Assembly: GCF_900188425.1 (NCBI RefSeq)
Contig: NZ_FZON01000008.1
Coordinates: 1-64,000, forward strand
Reading direction: 5' to 3'
Length of the DNA stretch: 64,000 nucleotides
From: Antarctobacter heliothermus
GTDB lineage: Bacteria; Pseudomonadota; Alphaproteobacteria; Rhodobacterales; Rhodobacteraceae
The notes below the pieces were generated by a model that saw only the letters and a program-made list of their open reading frames with translations, ran no database searches and was not told the DNA's origin. Shown here one piece after another: positions 25,109 to 33,917 of the stretch. The position numbers were made by a program, and so were the translations under genes. How positions within the stretch are numbered: position 1 is the stretch's first letter; every line of letters begins with the position of its first letter.

Positions 25109-25771
25109 TCAAAGACTGCTCAGTACCACGTCCATCCCCTGCGCAAGATCTTCTTCGATGGCGCGCGCCGCCATCGCACCGTCGCCCGCCGCCAATGCCC
25201 GGACCAGATCCTTGTGACAATCCGGCAGGTGCCGCGTGCCAACCTGCCCGCAGACCACTCGCAGCGACGGCCCGAACCGCAGCCACAAAGAATCCGCCAG
25301 CGCGGTCATGATCGGGGCCTCGGCCATCTCATTGAGACAGGCGTGAAACCTATGGTTTTCACGCAGATAGCCCTCAATGTCCCCGCGCTGGATCGCTTGA
25401 TCCAGTTGTGCATCTATTGCGGCCAATCGTGCCACATCCTCTGCATTGGCCCGGTCTGCCGCCCGCATCGCCAACCGTGGCTCCAATGCCAACCGCACCT
25501 CGGTCAACTCTTCGACAAGCGCAGCCGTCAGCACCGGCACCTGAATGCGCCGGTTGCCCATCGCCTGCAACGCGCCCTCGGCGGTCAGTCGGCGGATCGC
25601 CTCGCGGACCGGCGTCATTCCGGCGCCCAATCTCTCGACAAGACCCTGAATTGTCACGGGTTCTCCGGGGGTCAGCGCCCCGAACAACACCACCTCGCGT
25701 AGCGATCTGTAGACCTGTTCATGCGCGGGCAACCCGGCCTGGGACGTCACCTCTGCCACATTTTCCGCCAT
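25109..25771 (-). CDS. GntR-family transcriptional regulator (FCD type)
   Basis: This is a dimeric DNA-binding repressor or activator with a ligand-binding FCD domain. The 220-residue product has a winged helix-turn-helix in the first 80 residues (GEPVTIQGLVERLGAGMTPVREA, in parts) and an all-helical FCD domain with putative metal-binding His residues in ENHRFHACLNE and CHKDLVRA. The start MAENVAEVT follows AGGGGGAGT. It lies between the aminotransferase and the importer operon, divergent from the latter, so putrescine or a breakdown product is a likely ligand; that is inference. Confidence 0.85.
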   Translation of the reverse strand: MAENVAEVTSQAGLPAHEQVYRSLREVVLFGALTPGEPVTIQGLVERLGAGMTPVREAIRRLTAEGALQAMGNRRIQVPVLTAALVEELTEVRLALEPRLAMRAADRANAEDVARLAAIDAQLDQAIQRGDIEGYLRENHRFHACLNEMAEAPIMTALADSLWLRFGPSLRVVCGQVGTRHLPDCHKDLVRALAAGDGAMAARAIEEDLAQGMDVVLSSL

Positions 25772-25863
25772 CGCCACTCCCCCTTGGCTGTCCCACCTCG
25801 ACCATCCCTTGCGCAGGACATCGGGCCGTGGAACCATCGCGCATGTTGCACGACGGCGCAACT

Positions 25864-25878
25864 TATGATCAAAAATTG
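25864..25878. promoter_or_regulatory. Shared motif TATGATCAAA upstream of the importer operon
   Basis: TTATGATCAAAAATT lies about 50 bases before the binding-protein gene and 95 bases before the divergent GntR gene. It shares TATGATCAAA with the site near spuC. It is a candidate operator for the adjacent GntR regulator. Confidence 0.5.
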
Positions 25879-25923
25879 GGGACGGGGCGCAAAAAGACCC
25901 CCCGACACCAACGGGAGAACGAC

Positions 25924-27009
25924 ATGACCAAAACCCTAGTGACCCTGACAGCGTCCCTTGCGCTGGCCGCCGGTTTGGCTGCCGCCGAGGAAGTGCGCGT
26001 CTACAACTGGTCTGATTACATCGACGAAGCCCTGCTTGAGAAATTCGAGACTGAAACCGGCATCGACCTGATCTATGACGTCTTTGACAGCAACGAAGTG
26101 CTGGAAACCAAGATGCTGGCCGGTGGCTCGGGCTATGACGTCGTGGTGCCTACCGGCACCTTCCTGCAACGGCAGATCTCGGCCGGGGCGTTCCAGCCAC
26201 TGGATAAGTCCAAGCTGCCGAACATCGAAAACATGTGGGACGTGATCGCGGACCGCACCGCCAAATACGACCCCGGAAACGAATACGCCATCAACTACAT
26301 GTGGGGCACCACCGGGCTTGGCGTGAACGAACCCAAGGTCAAGGAAATCCTTGGGGACGATGCGCCGATCACCTCCTGGGATCTGATTTTCAAGCCGGAG
26401 AATGCGGAAAAGCTGGCCGCCTGCGGCATCCACATGCTGGACGCCCCGGCAGAGATGATCCCGGCGGCCCTGAATTATCTTGGTCTGGACCCCGACAGTC
26501 ATGACCCAGAGGTAATCGCCCGCGCCGAAGAGGTGCTTGGCCCGCTCCGTCCCCACATCCAGAAGTTCCACAGCTCGGAATACATCAACGCTCTGGCGAA
26601 TGGCGACATCTGCGTGGCCGTCGGCTGGTCCGGTGATGTGCTTCAGGCGCGTGATCGCGCAGCAGAAGCGGACAATGGGGTCGTGATCGGCTATTACGCG
26701 CCTGATGAAGGCGCGCAAATGTGGTTCGACCAAATGGCGATTCCGGTCGACGCGCCCAACCCCGATGCTGCCCATACCTTTTTGAACTTCATCATGGATG
26801 CGCAGAACATGGCGGCGGCGTCGAACTACGTCTACTACGCCAACGGCAACAAGGCCTCGCAGGAGCTTCTTGCAGAGGATGTGATCGGCGATCCGGCGAT
26901 CTACCCGGATGCTGCGGCGATGGACAACACGTTCACCACCACGCCGTATCCGCCGAAGGTGCAGCGCGTCGTCACGCGCCTGTGGACCAAGATCAAGTCG
27001 GGCACCTGA
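25924..27009 (+). CDS. potF: Polyamine (putrescine) ABC transporter substrate-binding protein
   Basis: This periplasmic protein captures polyamine for the importer. The 361-residue product has a signal peptide (first 21 residues, cleavage after LAAA) and then the PotF/PotD fold: VRVYNWSDYIDEALLEKFE, GYDVVVPTG, YMWGTTGLG and WSGDVLQARDRA. GGGAGAAC precedes the ATG; the frame stays open far upstream, across the divergent GntR gene, and that part was rejected. The gene opens the operon binding protein-ATPase-permease-permease-flavin oxidase. Putrescine is inferred from the neighbouring catabolic genes. Confidence 0.92.
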   Translation: MTKTLVTLTASLALAAGLAAAEEVRVYNWSDYIDEALLEKFETETGIDLIYDVFDSNEVLETKMLAGGSGYDVVVPTGTFLQRQISAGAFQPLDKSKLPNIENMWDVIADRTAKYDPGNEYAINYMWGTTGLGVNEPKVKEILGDDAPITSWDLIFKPENAEKLAACGIHMLDAPAEMIPAALNYLGLDPDSHDPEVIARAEEVLGPLRPHIQKFHSSEYINALANGDICVAVGWSGDVLQARDRAAEADNGVVIGYYAPDEGAQMWFDQMAIPVDAPNPDAAHTFLNFIMDAQNMAAASNYVYYANGNKASQELLAEDVIGDPAIYPDAAAMDNTFTTTPYPPKVQRVVTRLWTKIKSGT

Positions 27010-27066
27010 GCCCTTTCCGGACCGCGCCACCCCGGCGCGGTCCCACTCATTGCGTGGTGAGATACT

Positions 27067-28494
27067 ATGGCCGAACCCGTTTTTGCCCCGTGGAATGACC
27101 CGGCGGCGAAACCGCTCATTCAGTTCAAGGGCGTGACCAAGCGTTTTGGCGATTTCACCGCCATCGACGACCTGACCCAGGATATTTTCGAATGTGAGTT
27201 TTTTGCCCTGCTCGGACCATCGGGCTGTGGCAAGACCACCCTGATGCGGATGCTGGCCGGGTTCGAGGAACCGACAGAGGGCCAGATCCTGCTGGACGGG
27301 CGCGACATTGCCCATGTGCCGCCAAACAAGCGCGCGGTGAACATGATGTTCCAAAGCTACGCGCTGTTCCCGCATCTGTCCGTCTACGACAACATCGCCT
27401 TTGGCCTGCGGCGCGAGAAAAAGTCCAAAGATGAGGTACACGCCCGTGTGCAGGAAATGCTGCGGCTGACCCGGCTGGAACGCTTTGCCGCCCGCAAGCC
27501 GCATCAGATCTCTGGTGGACAGCGACAGCGCGTGGCGCTGGCCCGGTCACTGGCCAAGGCCCCGAAACTGCTGCTGCTGGATGAACCGCTGGGCGCGCTG
27601 GACCGCAAGCTGCGCGAAGAAACGCAATTCGAACTGATGGACATTCAGGAAAAGACCGGCACCACCTTCATCATCGTGACCCACGATCAGGAAGAGGCGA
27701 TGACCGTCGCCACCCGCGTGGCGGTGATGAACGAAGGCAAGATTGCACAGGTCTCGACGCCGGACGTGATCTACGAGGCGCCGAACTCTGTCTACGTTGC
27801 CGATTTCATCGGCGACGTGAACCTGATCCGCGGCACCGCCAAAGCCCGCCCCGAGGCCCCGGAACAGGCCGTGGAAACAGCCGTGGAACAGTCGCCAGAG
27901 CCGATCCCCACGCCACAGCCAACGCCCGCCGCCGCACCGACAGCGGCACAGCAGACCGCCCCGCAGCCCAACGACATCGGCCGTGTCCTGCATGACCGCG
28001 TGCTAAGCCCGATCTTTGGAAAGTGGATCGACGACGAACAGCGGCGCCTGCCGCCCCCGTCCAAGGCAGAGGACAGCACGCCTGCGCCCGCTCCGTCCCC
28101 TCCGCCCGCATCCGTGCAGCCCGCCGAGGTTAAATCCGCGCCAGACATTCCCGCCGGTGGGCTTGCGATCCATTGGGCAGACGGCCAACCGCCGGTGATT
28201 GCCGCCAATGGCGATCCGGCAATGGCGGGACAATCGGTCGTCCTGTCGCTGCGGCCCGAAAAGGTCAGCATCGCCAAGGAACGCCCCGACGCCGCCAACA
28301 CGCTGCGCGGCAAGGTCATCGACATCGCCTACCTTGGCAACATCTCGACCTATCATGTCGAGATTGAGGGCGGCACGATGATCAAGGCGCAGGCCGCCAA
28401 CACCCGCCGCATCGCGCGTCGGGACATCACTTGGGAAGACGAGGTCTGGTTGAGCTTTACAGCGACTGCCGGCGTCGTGCTGATGGACGCGTGA
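27067..28494 (+). CDS. potG: Polyamine ABC transporter ATPase with Pro/Ala-rich insert
   Basis: This ATPase powers polyamine import. The 475-residue product has Walker A GPSGCGKT (50-57), the signature SGGQRQ (149-154), Walker B LLLLDEP (168-174) and a switch His in VTHDQEEAM. The usual PotA/PotG is about 360-385 residues. Here the C-terminal TOBE region starts (VNLIRGTA, about 252) and is then interrupted by about 100 residues rich in Pro, Ala, Glu and Gln (259-362) before resuming with GGLAIHW and LSLRPEKV. The reading frame is clean throughout. Its stop overlaps the next start by one base. Confidence 0.93.
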   Translation: MAEPVFAPWNDPAAKPLIQFKGVTKRFGDFTAIDDLTQDIFECEFFALLGPSGCGKTTLMRMLAGFEEPTEGQILLDGRDIAHVPPNKRAVNMMFQSYALFPHLSVYDNIAFGLRREKKSKDEVHARVQEMLRLTRLERFAARKPHQISGGQRQRVALARSLAKAPKLLLLDEPLGALDRKLREETQFELMDIQEKTGTTFIIVTHDQEEAMTVATRVAVMNEGKIAQVSTPDVIYEAPNSVYVADFIGDVNLIRGTAKARPEAPEQAVETAVEQSPEPIPTPQPTPAAAPTAAQQTAPQPNDIGRVLHDRVLSPIFGKWIDDEQRRLPPPSKAEDSTPAPAPSPPPASVQPAEVKSAPDIPAGGLAIHWADGQPPVIAANGDPAMAGQSVVLSLRPEKVSIAKERPDAANTLRGKVIDIAYLGNISTYHVEIEGGTMIKAQAANTRRIARRDITWEDEVWLSFTATAGVVLMDA

Positions 28495-29384
28495 TGCGCC
28501 GCGCCGTCCTGATCACCGTTCCCTACCTGTGGCTACTGGCGCTGTTTCTGGTACCGTTCCTCATCGTGCTGAAGATCTCGCTGTCGGACTACGCGCTGGC
28601 GCGACCGCCCTACGCCCCGCAACTGGACTGGAACGAAGGCTGGGCCGGGGTGCGCGCCTTCTTTTCCGGCCTCGACATCGAGAATTTCATCTTTCTGACC
28701 ACCGACGACCTGTATTGGAAAGCCTATCTCAGCTCTTTGCGCATCGCTCTGATCTCGACCGTCGTCACGCTGTTTGTTGGCTATCCGGTGGCCTATGCCA
28801 TGGCCCGCGCACCGCACGAATGGCGTCCGACCCTGCTGATGCTGGTGATCCTGCCGTTCTGGACCAGCTTCCTGATCCGGGTCTATTCGTGGATCGGCAT
28901 CCTCTCGACCGAGGGCGTGCTGAACCAGTTTCTCATGGGGATTGGCGTGATTTCAGAACCGCTGACCATCCTCAACACCAACTGGGCGGTCTATATCGGC
29001 ATCGTCTACACCTATCTGCCGTTCATGATCCTGCCGATCTACGCGGCGCTGGAAAAGCTGGACGAAAGCCTGCTGGAGGCGGCAGAGGATCTGGGCTCAA
29101 CCCGCTTTGCGGCGTTCTGGCTGGTCACTATCCCGCTGTCACGCAACGGCATCATCGCGGGTTGCTTTCTGGTGTTCATCCCGACCATCGGCGAATTTGT
29201 GATCCCCTCGCTGCTGGGCGGGTCCGATACACTGATGATCGGCAAAGTGCTGTGGGAAGAGTTCTTTTCGAACCGCGACTGGCCTGTGGCCTCAGCGGTG
29301 GCGGTTGTATTGCTGCTGATCCTGATCATCCCCATTGTGCTGTTCCAACGGTCCGAAGAAAAAGCACGGGAGGCCGCGAAATGA
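28494..29384 (+). CDS. potH: Polyamine ABC transporter permease (PotH type)
   Basis: This is the first inner-membrane channel subunit of the importer. The 296-residue product has about six membrane helices, starting with VLITVPYLWLLALFLVPFLI. It has the permease-ATPase contact loop EAAEDLGSTRFAAFWLVTIP (EAA motif). Start ATG 28494 shares a base with the stop of the ATPase gene, and the last bases overlap the start of the next permease gene (ATGA), so the units are translationally coupled. Confidence 0.93.
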   Translation: MRRAVLITVPYLWLLALFLVPFLIVLKISLSDYALARPPYAPQLDWNEGWAGVRAFFSGLDIENFIFLTTDDLYWKAYLSSLRIALISTVVTLFVGYPVAYAMARAPHEWRPTLLMLVILPFWTSFLIRVYSWIGILSTEGVLNQFLMGIGVISEPLTILNTNWAVYIGIVYTYLPFMILPIYAALEKLDESLLEAAEDLGSTRFAAFWLVTIPLSRNGIIAGCFLVFIPTIGEFVIPSLLGGSDTLMIGKVLWEEFFSNRDWPVASAVAVVLLLILIIPIVLFQRSEEKAREAAK

Positions 29385-30347
29385 GACGGTTTTCGTGGTT
29401 CAATGCCACCTCCCTGACCCTTGGCTTTGCCTTTCTCTACCTGCCGATGGTCCTGCTGGTGGTCTATTCCTTCAACGAAAGCCGTCTGGTCACCGTCTGG
29501 GCCGGGTTTTCGACCAAGTGGTACGGCGAGCTGTTGCAGAACGAGGAGTTCCTTGATGCAGCTTGGGTCACGCTGAAGGTCGCATTCTTTTCGTCCTCGA
29601 TTGCCACCGTTCTGGGGACCATGGCCGCCTATGTCATGGTCCGCGCCGGGCGCTTTCCCGGTCGCACGCTGTTTTCCGGCATGATCTACGCGCCGCTTGT
29701 CATGCCAAGCTTGGGTCACGCTGAAGGTCGCATTCTTTTCGTCCTCGATTGCCACCGTTCTGGGGACCATGGCCGCCTATGTCATGGTCCGCGCCGGGCG
29801 CTTTCCCGGTCGCACGCTGTTTTCCGGCATGATCTACGCGCCGCTTGTCATGCCAGAGGTCATCACCGGTCTGTCGCTGCTGCTGCTGTTCATCGGGTTG
29901 GGTATGGACCGGGGCGTGCTGACAGTTGTGCTGGCGCACACCACCTTTTCGATGTGCTATGTGTCGGTTGTCGTCTCCTCGCGTCTCAGCACCTTTGATC
30001 AGGCGCTGGAAGAGGCGGCGCTGGATCTGGGTGCCTCTCCGTTTGAGAGCTTTACGCTGATCACCCTGCCGATCATTGCACCTGCTGTGGTCTCTGGCTG
30101 GTTGCTGGCCTTTACCCTGTCGTTGGACGATCTGGTGATCGCCAGCTTTACCACCGGACCCGGCGCGACAACCCTGCCGATCAAGGTGTTCTCAGCCGTC
30201 CGCCTTGGCGTCAGCCCGGAAATCAACGCGCTTTCGACCATCCTGATCGGTATTGTAACGGTGGGTGTGATCTCTGCCTCGTTGATCACCAAACGCGCCT
30301 CTGTCCAGCGCTTGCGCGAGGAACAGGCCGCTCAGCGTACGGCGTGA
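29381..30347 (+). pseudogene. potI: Polyamine ABC transporter permease (PotI type), frameshifted by duplication
   Basis: This would be the second permease subunit. Frame 1 begins MRRFSWFNATSLTLGFAF and is correct up to PLVMP near 29707. There an exact 148-bp tandem duplication shifts the frame, and translation runs to a stop at 29998 in meaningless sequence. The remainder (EVITGLSLLLLFIG, the EAALDLGASPFESFTLITLP contact loop, C-terminus) is intact in another frame to 30347. Removing one copy restores a perfect 272-residue permease. It is either a recent inactivation or a sequencing/assembly error. Overlaps with neighbours (ATGA, GTGA) are intact. Confidence 0.9.
29560..29855 (+). repeat. Exact 148-bp tandem duplication inside potI
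   Basis: Bases 29560-29707 are repeated without any difference at 29708-29855. 148 is not a multiple of three, so the duplication breaks the reading frame. Both copies start AGCTTGGGTCACGC and end CTTGTCATGCCA. No mobile-element signature is present. Confidence 0.97.
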
Positions 30348-31660
30348 CCCGTTTGTTTGAACCTGCGGCCTACGGGCCGCAGGGGCCCTGTTACTGGGCC
30401 GACACGGTTCCGCCCCAAGACTGGCCACAACTGGAAACCACCCAACGCAGCGACGTGGCGGTAATTGGCGGCGGCTTCACCGGCCTCAACGCCGCATTGC
30501 GTCTGGCGCAAGCGGGGACATCCGTCACGGTCTTGGAGGCGGACCATGCCGGCTGGGGCGCATCCGGGCGCAATGGTGGGTTCTGCTGTTTGGGCGGATC
30601 CAAGGCTCCCAATGCCTTGCTGCGCAACCGTTTCGGGCCGGACGCGCCACATCAATGGGCAAAGGCCGAAATTGCGGCGGTGGACCATGTGGGCGCGCTG
30701 ATCGACCGCCATCGTTGGGATGTGGACAAACATTCGCAGGGGGAAACCCTGCTTGCCCACAAACCCCGTGCCTTTGAGGCGCTCAAGGCGGGGACAAAAG
30801 ACATCATCTCCGCCTATGGTGTCACGCCAGACATTCACTCGGCGCAAGATCTGCTGGACAAGGGCCTAGGCGGGCCGTGGCACGGGGGCATGACCCTGCC
30901 CATCGGATTTGCCCTGAACCCGCGCAAATACCACGCCAGTCTCACCGGGTCCGCGCAAGAGGCGGGCGCGGCGCTGTATGCGCACAGCCCTGCGACCGGC
31001 CTACGCCGCAGCGGCGGGCGTTGGCATGTCGAAACCCCGCGCGGACGCGTCACGGCGGACACCGTAATCCTGGCGACCAACGGATACAGTCACGAGGACA
31101 TGCCGCCCTGGCTGCGCGGCCGAACCCTGCCCGTTCAATCCAGTGTCATCGTCACCCGCCCGCTGACCCCGGCAGAGCAGCAGGGCGCAGGCTGGTGGTC
31201 GGCGCAGATGGCCTATGACACGCGGTTCCTGCTGCACTACTTTCGCCTGCTGCCTGACGGGCGGTTCCTGTTCGGAATGCGCGGCGGGTTGCGCGCGACC
31301 CCGGCGGCGCAGGCGCGCCTGTCCCGGCGCATCCGACGCAGCTTCGCGCGGCTCTTCCCGGCTTGGGGACAGGTTGAAATCACGCATGAATGGTCCGGTC
31401 TTGTCTGCCTGATGCGCAATCTTGTGCCGTTTGTGGGGGCGATACCGGATCAGACCGGGCTGTTCGCGGCATTGGGCTATCATGGCAACGGGGTTGCCAT
31501 GGGATCTTACGCGGGTCGACTGGTGGCGGACAAACTGTTGGGACACCCGGTGCAAGCGCCAGATTGGCTAGGCAACACGCCACCGCGCTTTCCCCTGGGC
31601 CGATACCGCCGCCTTCTGCTCGCCCCCGCCTATCTGGGGGCCGCGGCGATGGATCTCTGA
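30344..31660 (+). CDS. puuB: FAD-dependent oxidoreductase, gamma-glutamylputrescine oxidase-like
   Basis: This is a flavin amine oxidase of the DAO/PuuB family that oxidises an amine with O2. The 438-residue product has the FAD-binding start VAVIGGGFTGLNAALRLAQ, WGASGRNGGF and a C-terminal GYHGNGVAMGSYAGRLVAD, typical of PuuB-like proteins. It begins with GTG overlapping the potI stop (GTGA). As the last gene of the importer operon it probably acts on putrescine or its gamma-glutamyl form. No gamma-glutamylputrescine synthetase is in the window, so the exact substrate is open. Confidence 0.8.
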   Translation: MTRLFEPAAYGPQGPCYWADTVPPQDWPQLETTQRSDVAVIGGGFTGLNAALRLAQAGTSVTVLEADHAGWGASGRNGGFCCLGGSKAPNALLRNRFGPDAPHQWAKAEIAAVDHVGALIDRHRWDVDKHSQGETLLAHKPRAFEALKAGTKDIISAYGVTPDIHSAQDLLDKGLGGPWHGGMTLPIGFALNPRKYHASLTGSAQEAGAALYAHSPATGLRRSGGRWHVETPRGRVTADTVILATNGYSHEDMPPWLRGRTLPVQSSVIVTRPLTPAEQQGAGWWSAQMAYDTRFLLHYFRLLPDGRFLFGMRGGLRATPAAQARLSRRIRRSFARLFPAWGQVEITHEWSGLVCLMRNLVPFVGAIPDQTGLFAALGYHGNGVAMGSYAGRLVADKLLGHPVQAPDWLGNTPPRFPLGRYRRLLLAPAYLGAAAMDL

Positions 31661-31670
31661 CAAAGACGGC

Positions 31671-32585
31671 TCACCCTTGCGGGGTCATGTTGGGACGTGC
31701 CTTACCGCGTTGCAGGCCAAGCTGCCGTTCGCGCCAGATAATGATTCCACCTGCGGCCACCACAACCACCGATCCAATCAGCACCATGGCGGTCGGCACC
31801 TCATCGAAGAACCAATAACCAAACAGGATCGCCAGCAGGATGGAGGCATAGTCAAACGGAGCCACAACCGCTGCCCCGGCAAAACGATAGGCCGAGGTCA
31901 GGAAAATCTGCGCAATGCCGCCGATCAGCCCCGCCGCCACCAGCATCATCACAACCTCCGGCGCGGGCCAGGCCCAGCCGAACGGGATTGTCGCCAGCGA
32001 AAACACCGTTGCGGTCAGCGAGAAATAGAAGACGATGGCTGATGTCTCCTCGACCGCAACCATCTTGCGGATCTGGATCTGCGCCATTGCACGCATCACG
32101 GCAGAGGTCAGCACCAGGACCACGCCCAGTGTCGCCGATCCGCCCATCTCGTCCAGGCTGAGGCGCGGCCAGAGCACGATCAGAACACCCATCAGACCCA
32201 GACCCACCGCCGACAGACGAAAGAGCCGCAGGCGTTCCCCCAAAAGCAAGGCCGCCAACAGGACCGTCATCATCGGGGCGGCAAAGCCGATGGCCGTCAC
32301 CTCTGGCAGCGGCAACAGTCCAAGCGCGGCAAAGCCGCAGCCCATCGCCGTCACCCCGATCAGACCGCGCCAGATGTGTAGCATCGGGTTTTTTGCCTTC
32401 AGTCCGGTCTTGAGGTCGCCGCGCATCGCCAGCCAGGCGACGATCACCGGCATCGCAAAGAACGACCGAAAGAAAACCGCCTCTCCCGTTGGCACATGCT
32501 CGGAACTCGCCTTGATGAGCGAGGCCATGATGGTGAACAGGACGACAGAGGTCAGCTTCAGCGCGATGCCACGCAGCGGGGACAT
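31671..32585 (-). CDS. DMT-superfamily (EamA) transporter
   Basis: This is an inner-membrane exporter or permease of small metabolites. The 304-residue product has about ten hydrophobic helices in two EamA repeats; the first begins ALKLTSVVLFTIMASLIKAS, the second follows SAVMRAMAQIQIRKM. AAGGAG precedes the chosen ATG. The substrate cannot be told. It converges with the putrescine operon, ten bases away. Confidence 0.85.
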   Translation of the reverse strand: MSPLRGIALKLTSVVLFTIMASLIKASSEHVPTGEAVFFRSFFAMPVIVAWLAMRGDLKTGLKAKNPMLHIWRGLIGVTAMGCGFAALGLLPLPEVTAIGFAAPMMTVLLAALLLGERLRLFRLSAVGLGLMGVLIVLWPRLSLDEMGGSATLGVVLVLTSAVMRAMAQIQIRKMVAVEETSAIVFYFSLTATVFSLATIPFGWAWPAPEVVMMLVAAGLIGGIAQIFLTSAYRFAGAAVVAPFDYASILLAILFGYWFFDEVPTAMVLIGSVVVVAAGGIIIWRERQLGLQRGKARPNMTPQG

Positions 32586-32675
32586 GGGGGCTCCTTCGGG
32601 GATGCCGCGACTGTGGCCCCGCAAGCGGCAAAGGTCAATCTGCCCCCTTGGGGCGCTGCCGGGAATGCCGCTCTG

Positions 32676-33053
32676 CTAGGTTGTCTCGCGGCAATGCTTG
32701 CGGAACGCACGTTTGAGCAGATCCAGTTCGGCCCGCAGCAGCGCCATTTCGGCGCGAATGTCCTCATCCAGCGCCTCTCCGGCGATCACTGTAAAGCTGT
32801 CCAGCAGATCATCGTCGCGGCCGTCGCGGATCAGGACCGTGCGCACCCCGTCGCCCAAAGCCTCGACCGGGACCGGCACTTCGACCACCCACCGGCCCTG
32901 CTCGGCCGTGTCGGCGACGACAACCCCATGCACCGGGCGTTCCTCCAGGCTCGCCACCACCTCTGGCGGACGGTCGTTGCCCAGCCCGGCAACCAGCAGC
33001 CCTTCCCAGACGCCATCGCGAAAGCGGGTTTTGGTCAATGTAAATCCGCTCAT
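32676..33053 (-). CDS. Conserved hypothetical protein
   Basis: The 125-residue acidic, soluble product begins MSGFTLTKTRFRDGVWEGLL and ends in a charged helix (AEMALLRAELDLLKRAFRKH) that could form a coiled coil. It follows the DUF6478 gene after 19 bases, and the two are probably cotranscribed. I recognise no function. The 90 bases to the EamA gene show nothing notable. Confidence 0.75.
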   Translation of the reverse strand: MSGFTLTKTRFRDGVWEGLLVAGLGNDRPPEVVASLEERPVHGVVVADTAEQGRWVVEVPVPVEALGDGVRTVLIRDGRDDDLLDSFTVIAGEALDEDIRAEMALLRAELDLLKRAFRKHCRETT

Positions 33054-33072
33054 TCAGATCCTTTCCGGCCCA

Positions 33073-33846
33073 TCACAGCGCGGCCCGTCTGCGGCGGCTG
33101 AACGTCAGATCACGCAAGTTGACCTGGTTCATGCGCGGCCCCTCAAAGATCAGGTCCAGCCACATCTTTTCGACCCGCTTTTCATTGAGCCGCGTATAGG
33201 CAAGGTCAAACTCCACCTGTACCGTCTCTTCGTGCAGCGGCAATTCCCGTACCACCTGTTCCGTGTTGGGTCCGTGCTTGACGTTCAACCGGGCAAAGAT
33301 CTCCAGCGGTTCCTCGGACTCGACGATCGTCTCCAGCCGGATGAGATGCTGCCGTGTCAGTCCCGCCACCGCGTTTTTCGGCAGATCCACCGCTAGCGAA
33401 AGATAGGACCCGGTGAACCCGAAGACATCCAGTTTCAGCCCATAGGCCGCAAGGTCGGCGGCGCGGGTGTTGCGGATCTGGCGCAGCGTCAGTTCGGTGC
33501 GCTGGCAATCGTGATATAGCGTTGCCTCATGCCCCAATCCGGCCTTGCTCCGCACGCCGACAATGCCCTGAACCGGCAGCGGACCACACCACAACTCCGG
33601 CCGCCAGGCCCAGTCGGAATCTTCCGGGCGGGGAAAGGACTGGTTTCCGACCATCGGCAGCGCAAGCCGCGCGTCCGCATGATGGATCAACTCATCCAAC
33701 CGCGTCTTGAGCCGCCGAGCATGTGTGCGCTGTTGGCGCAGCTCCACCAGATCCGCCGTCGGCGCCTCGCGCGCAGCGCGCGTCCAACGCCGCAACCCCG
33801 CAACAAAAGCTGCCTTGCCCAACCAGTCTTGCACACTTGCTCCCAT
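33073..33846 (-). CDS. DUF6478 family protein
   Basis: The 257-residue product begins MGASVQDWLGKAAFVAGLRR and contains DWAWRPELWCGPLP and YLSLAVDLPKNAVAGLTRQHL (in parts), which I associate with DUF6478, a Rhodobacteraceae family without known role. It has no signal peptide or membrane segment. The ribosome binding site before the ATG is weak. A hypothetical gene follows after 19 bases. Confidence 0.75.
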   Translation of the reverse strand: MGASVQDWLGKAAFVAGLRRWTRAAREAPTADLVELRQQRTHARRLKTRLDELIHHADARLALPMVGNQSFPRPEDSDWAWRPELWCGPLPVQGIVGVRSKAGLGHEATLYHDCQRTELTLRQIRNTRAADLAAYGLKLDVFGFTGSYLSLAVDLPKNAVAGLTRQHLIRLETIVESEEPLEIFARLNVKHGPNTEQVVRELPLHEETVQVEFDLAYTRLNEKRVEKMWLDLIFEGPRMNQVNLRDLTFSRRRRAAL

Positions 33847-33917
33847 GCCCGTTCTGCCCGTTGTTCGCGTCGCGCGTCTGGCGCTCCGGCCCCGCAGGAT
33901 AATTTCCGATATGGAAG

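Noticed and set aside
25936-27504. 522-codon antisense frame over the importer genes
   Set aside because: It crosses two well supported genes on the other strand, and the product has no recognisable domain.
28529-29998. 489-codon frame over potH and potI
   Set aside because: Only its last third is real potI sequence, and only as far as the duplication; the remainder is out of frame with the permease genes.
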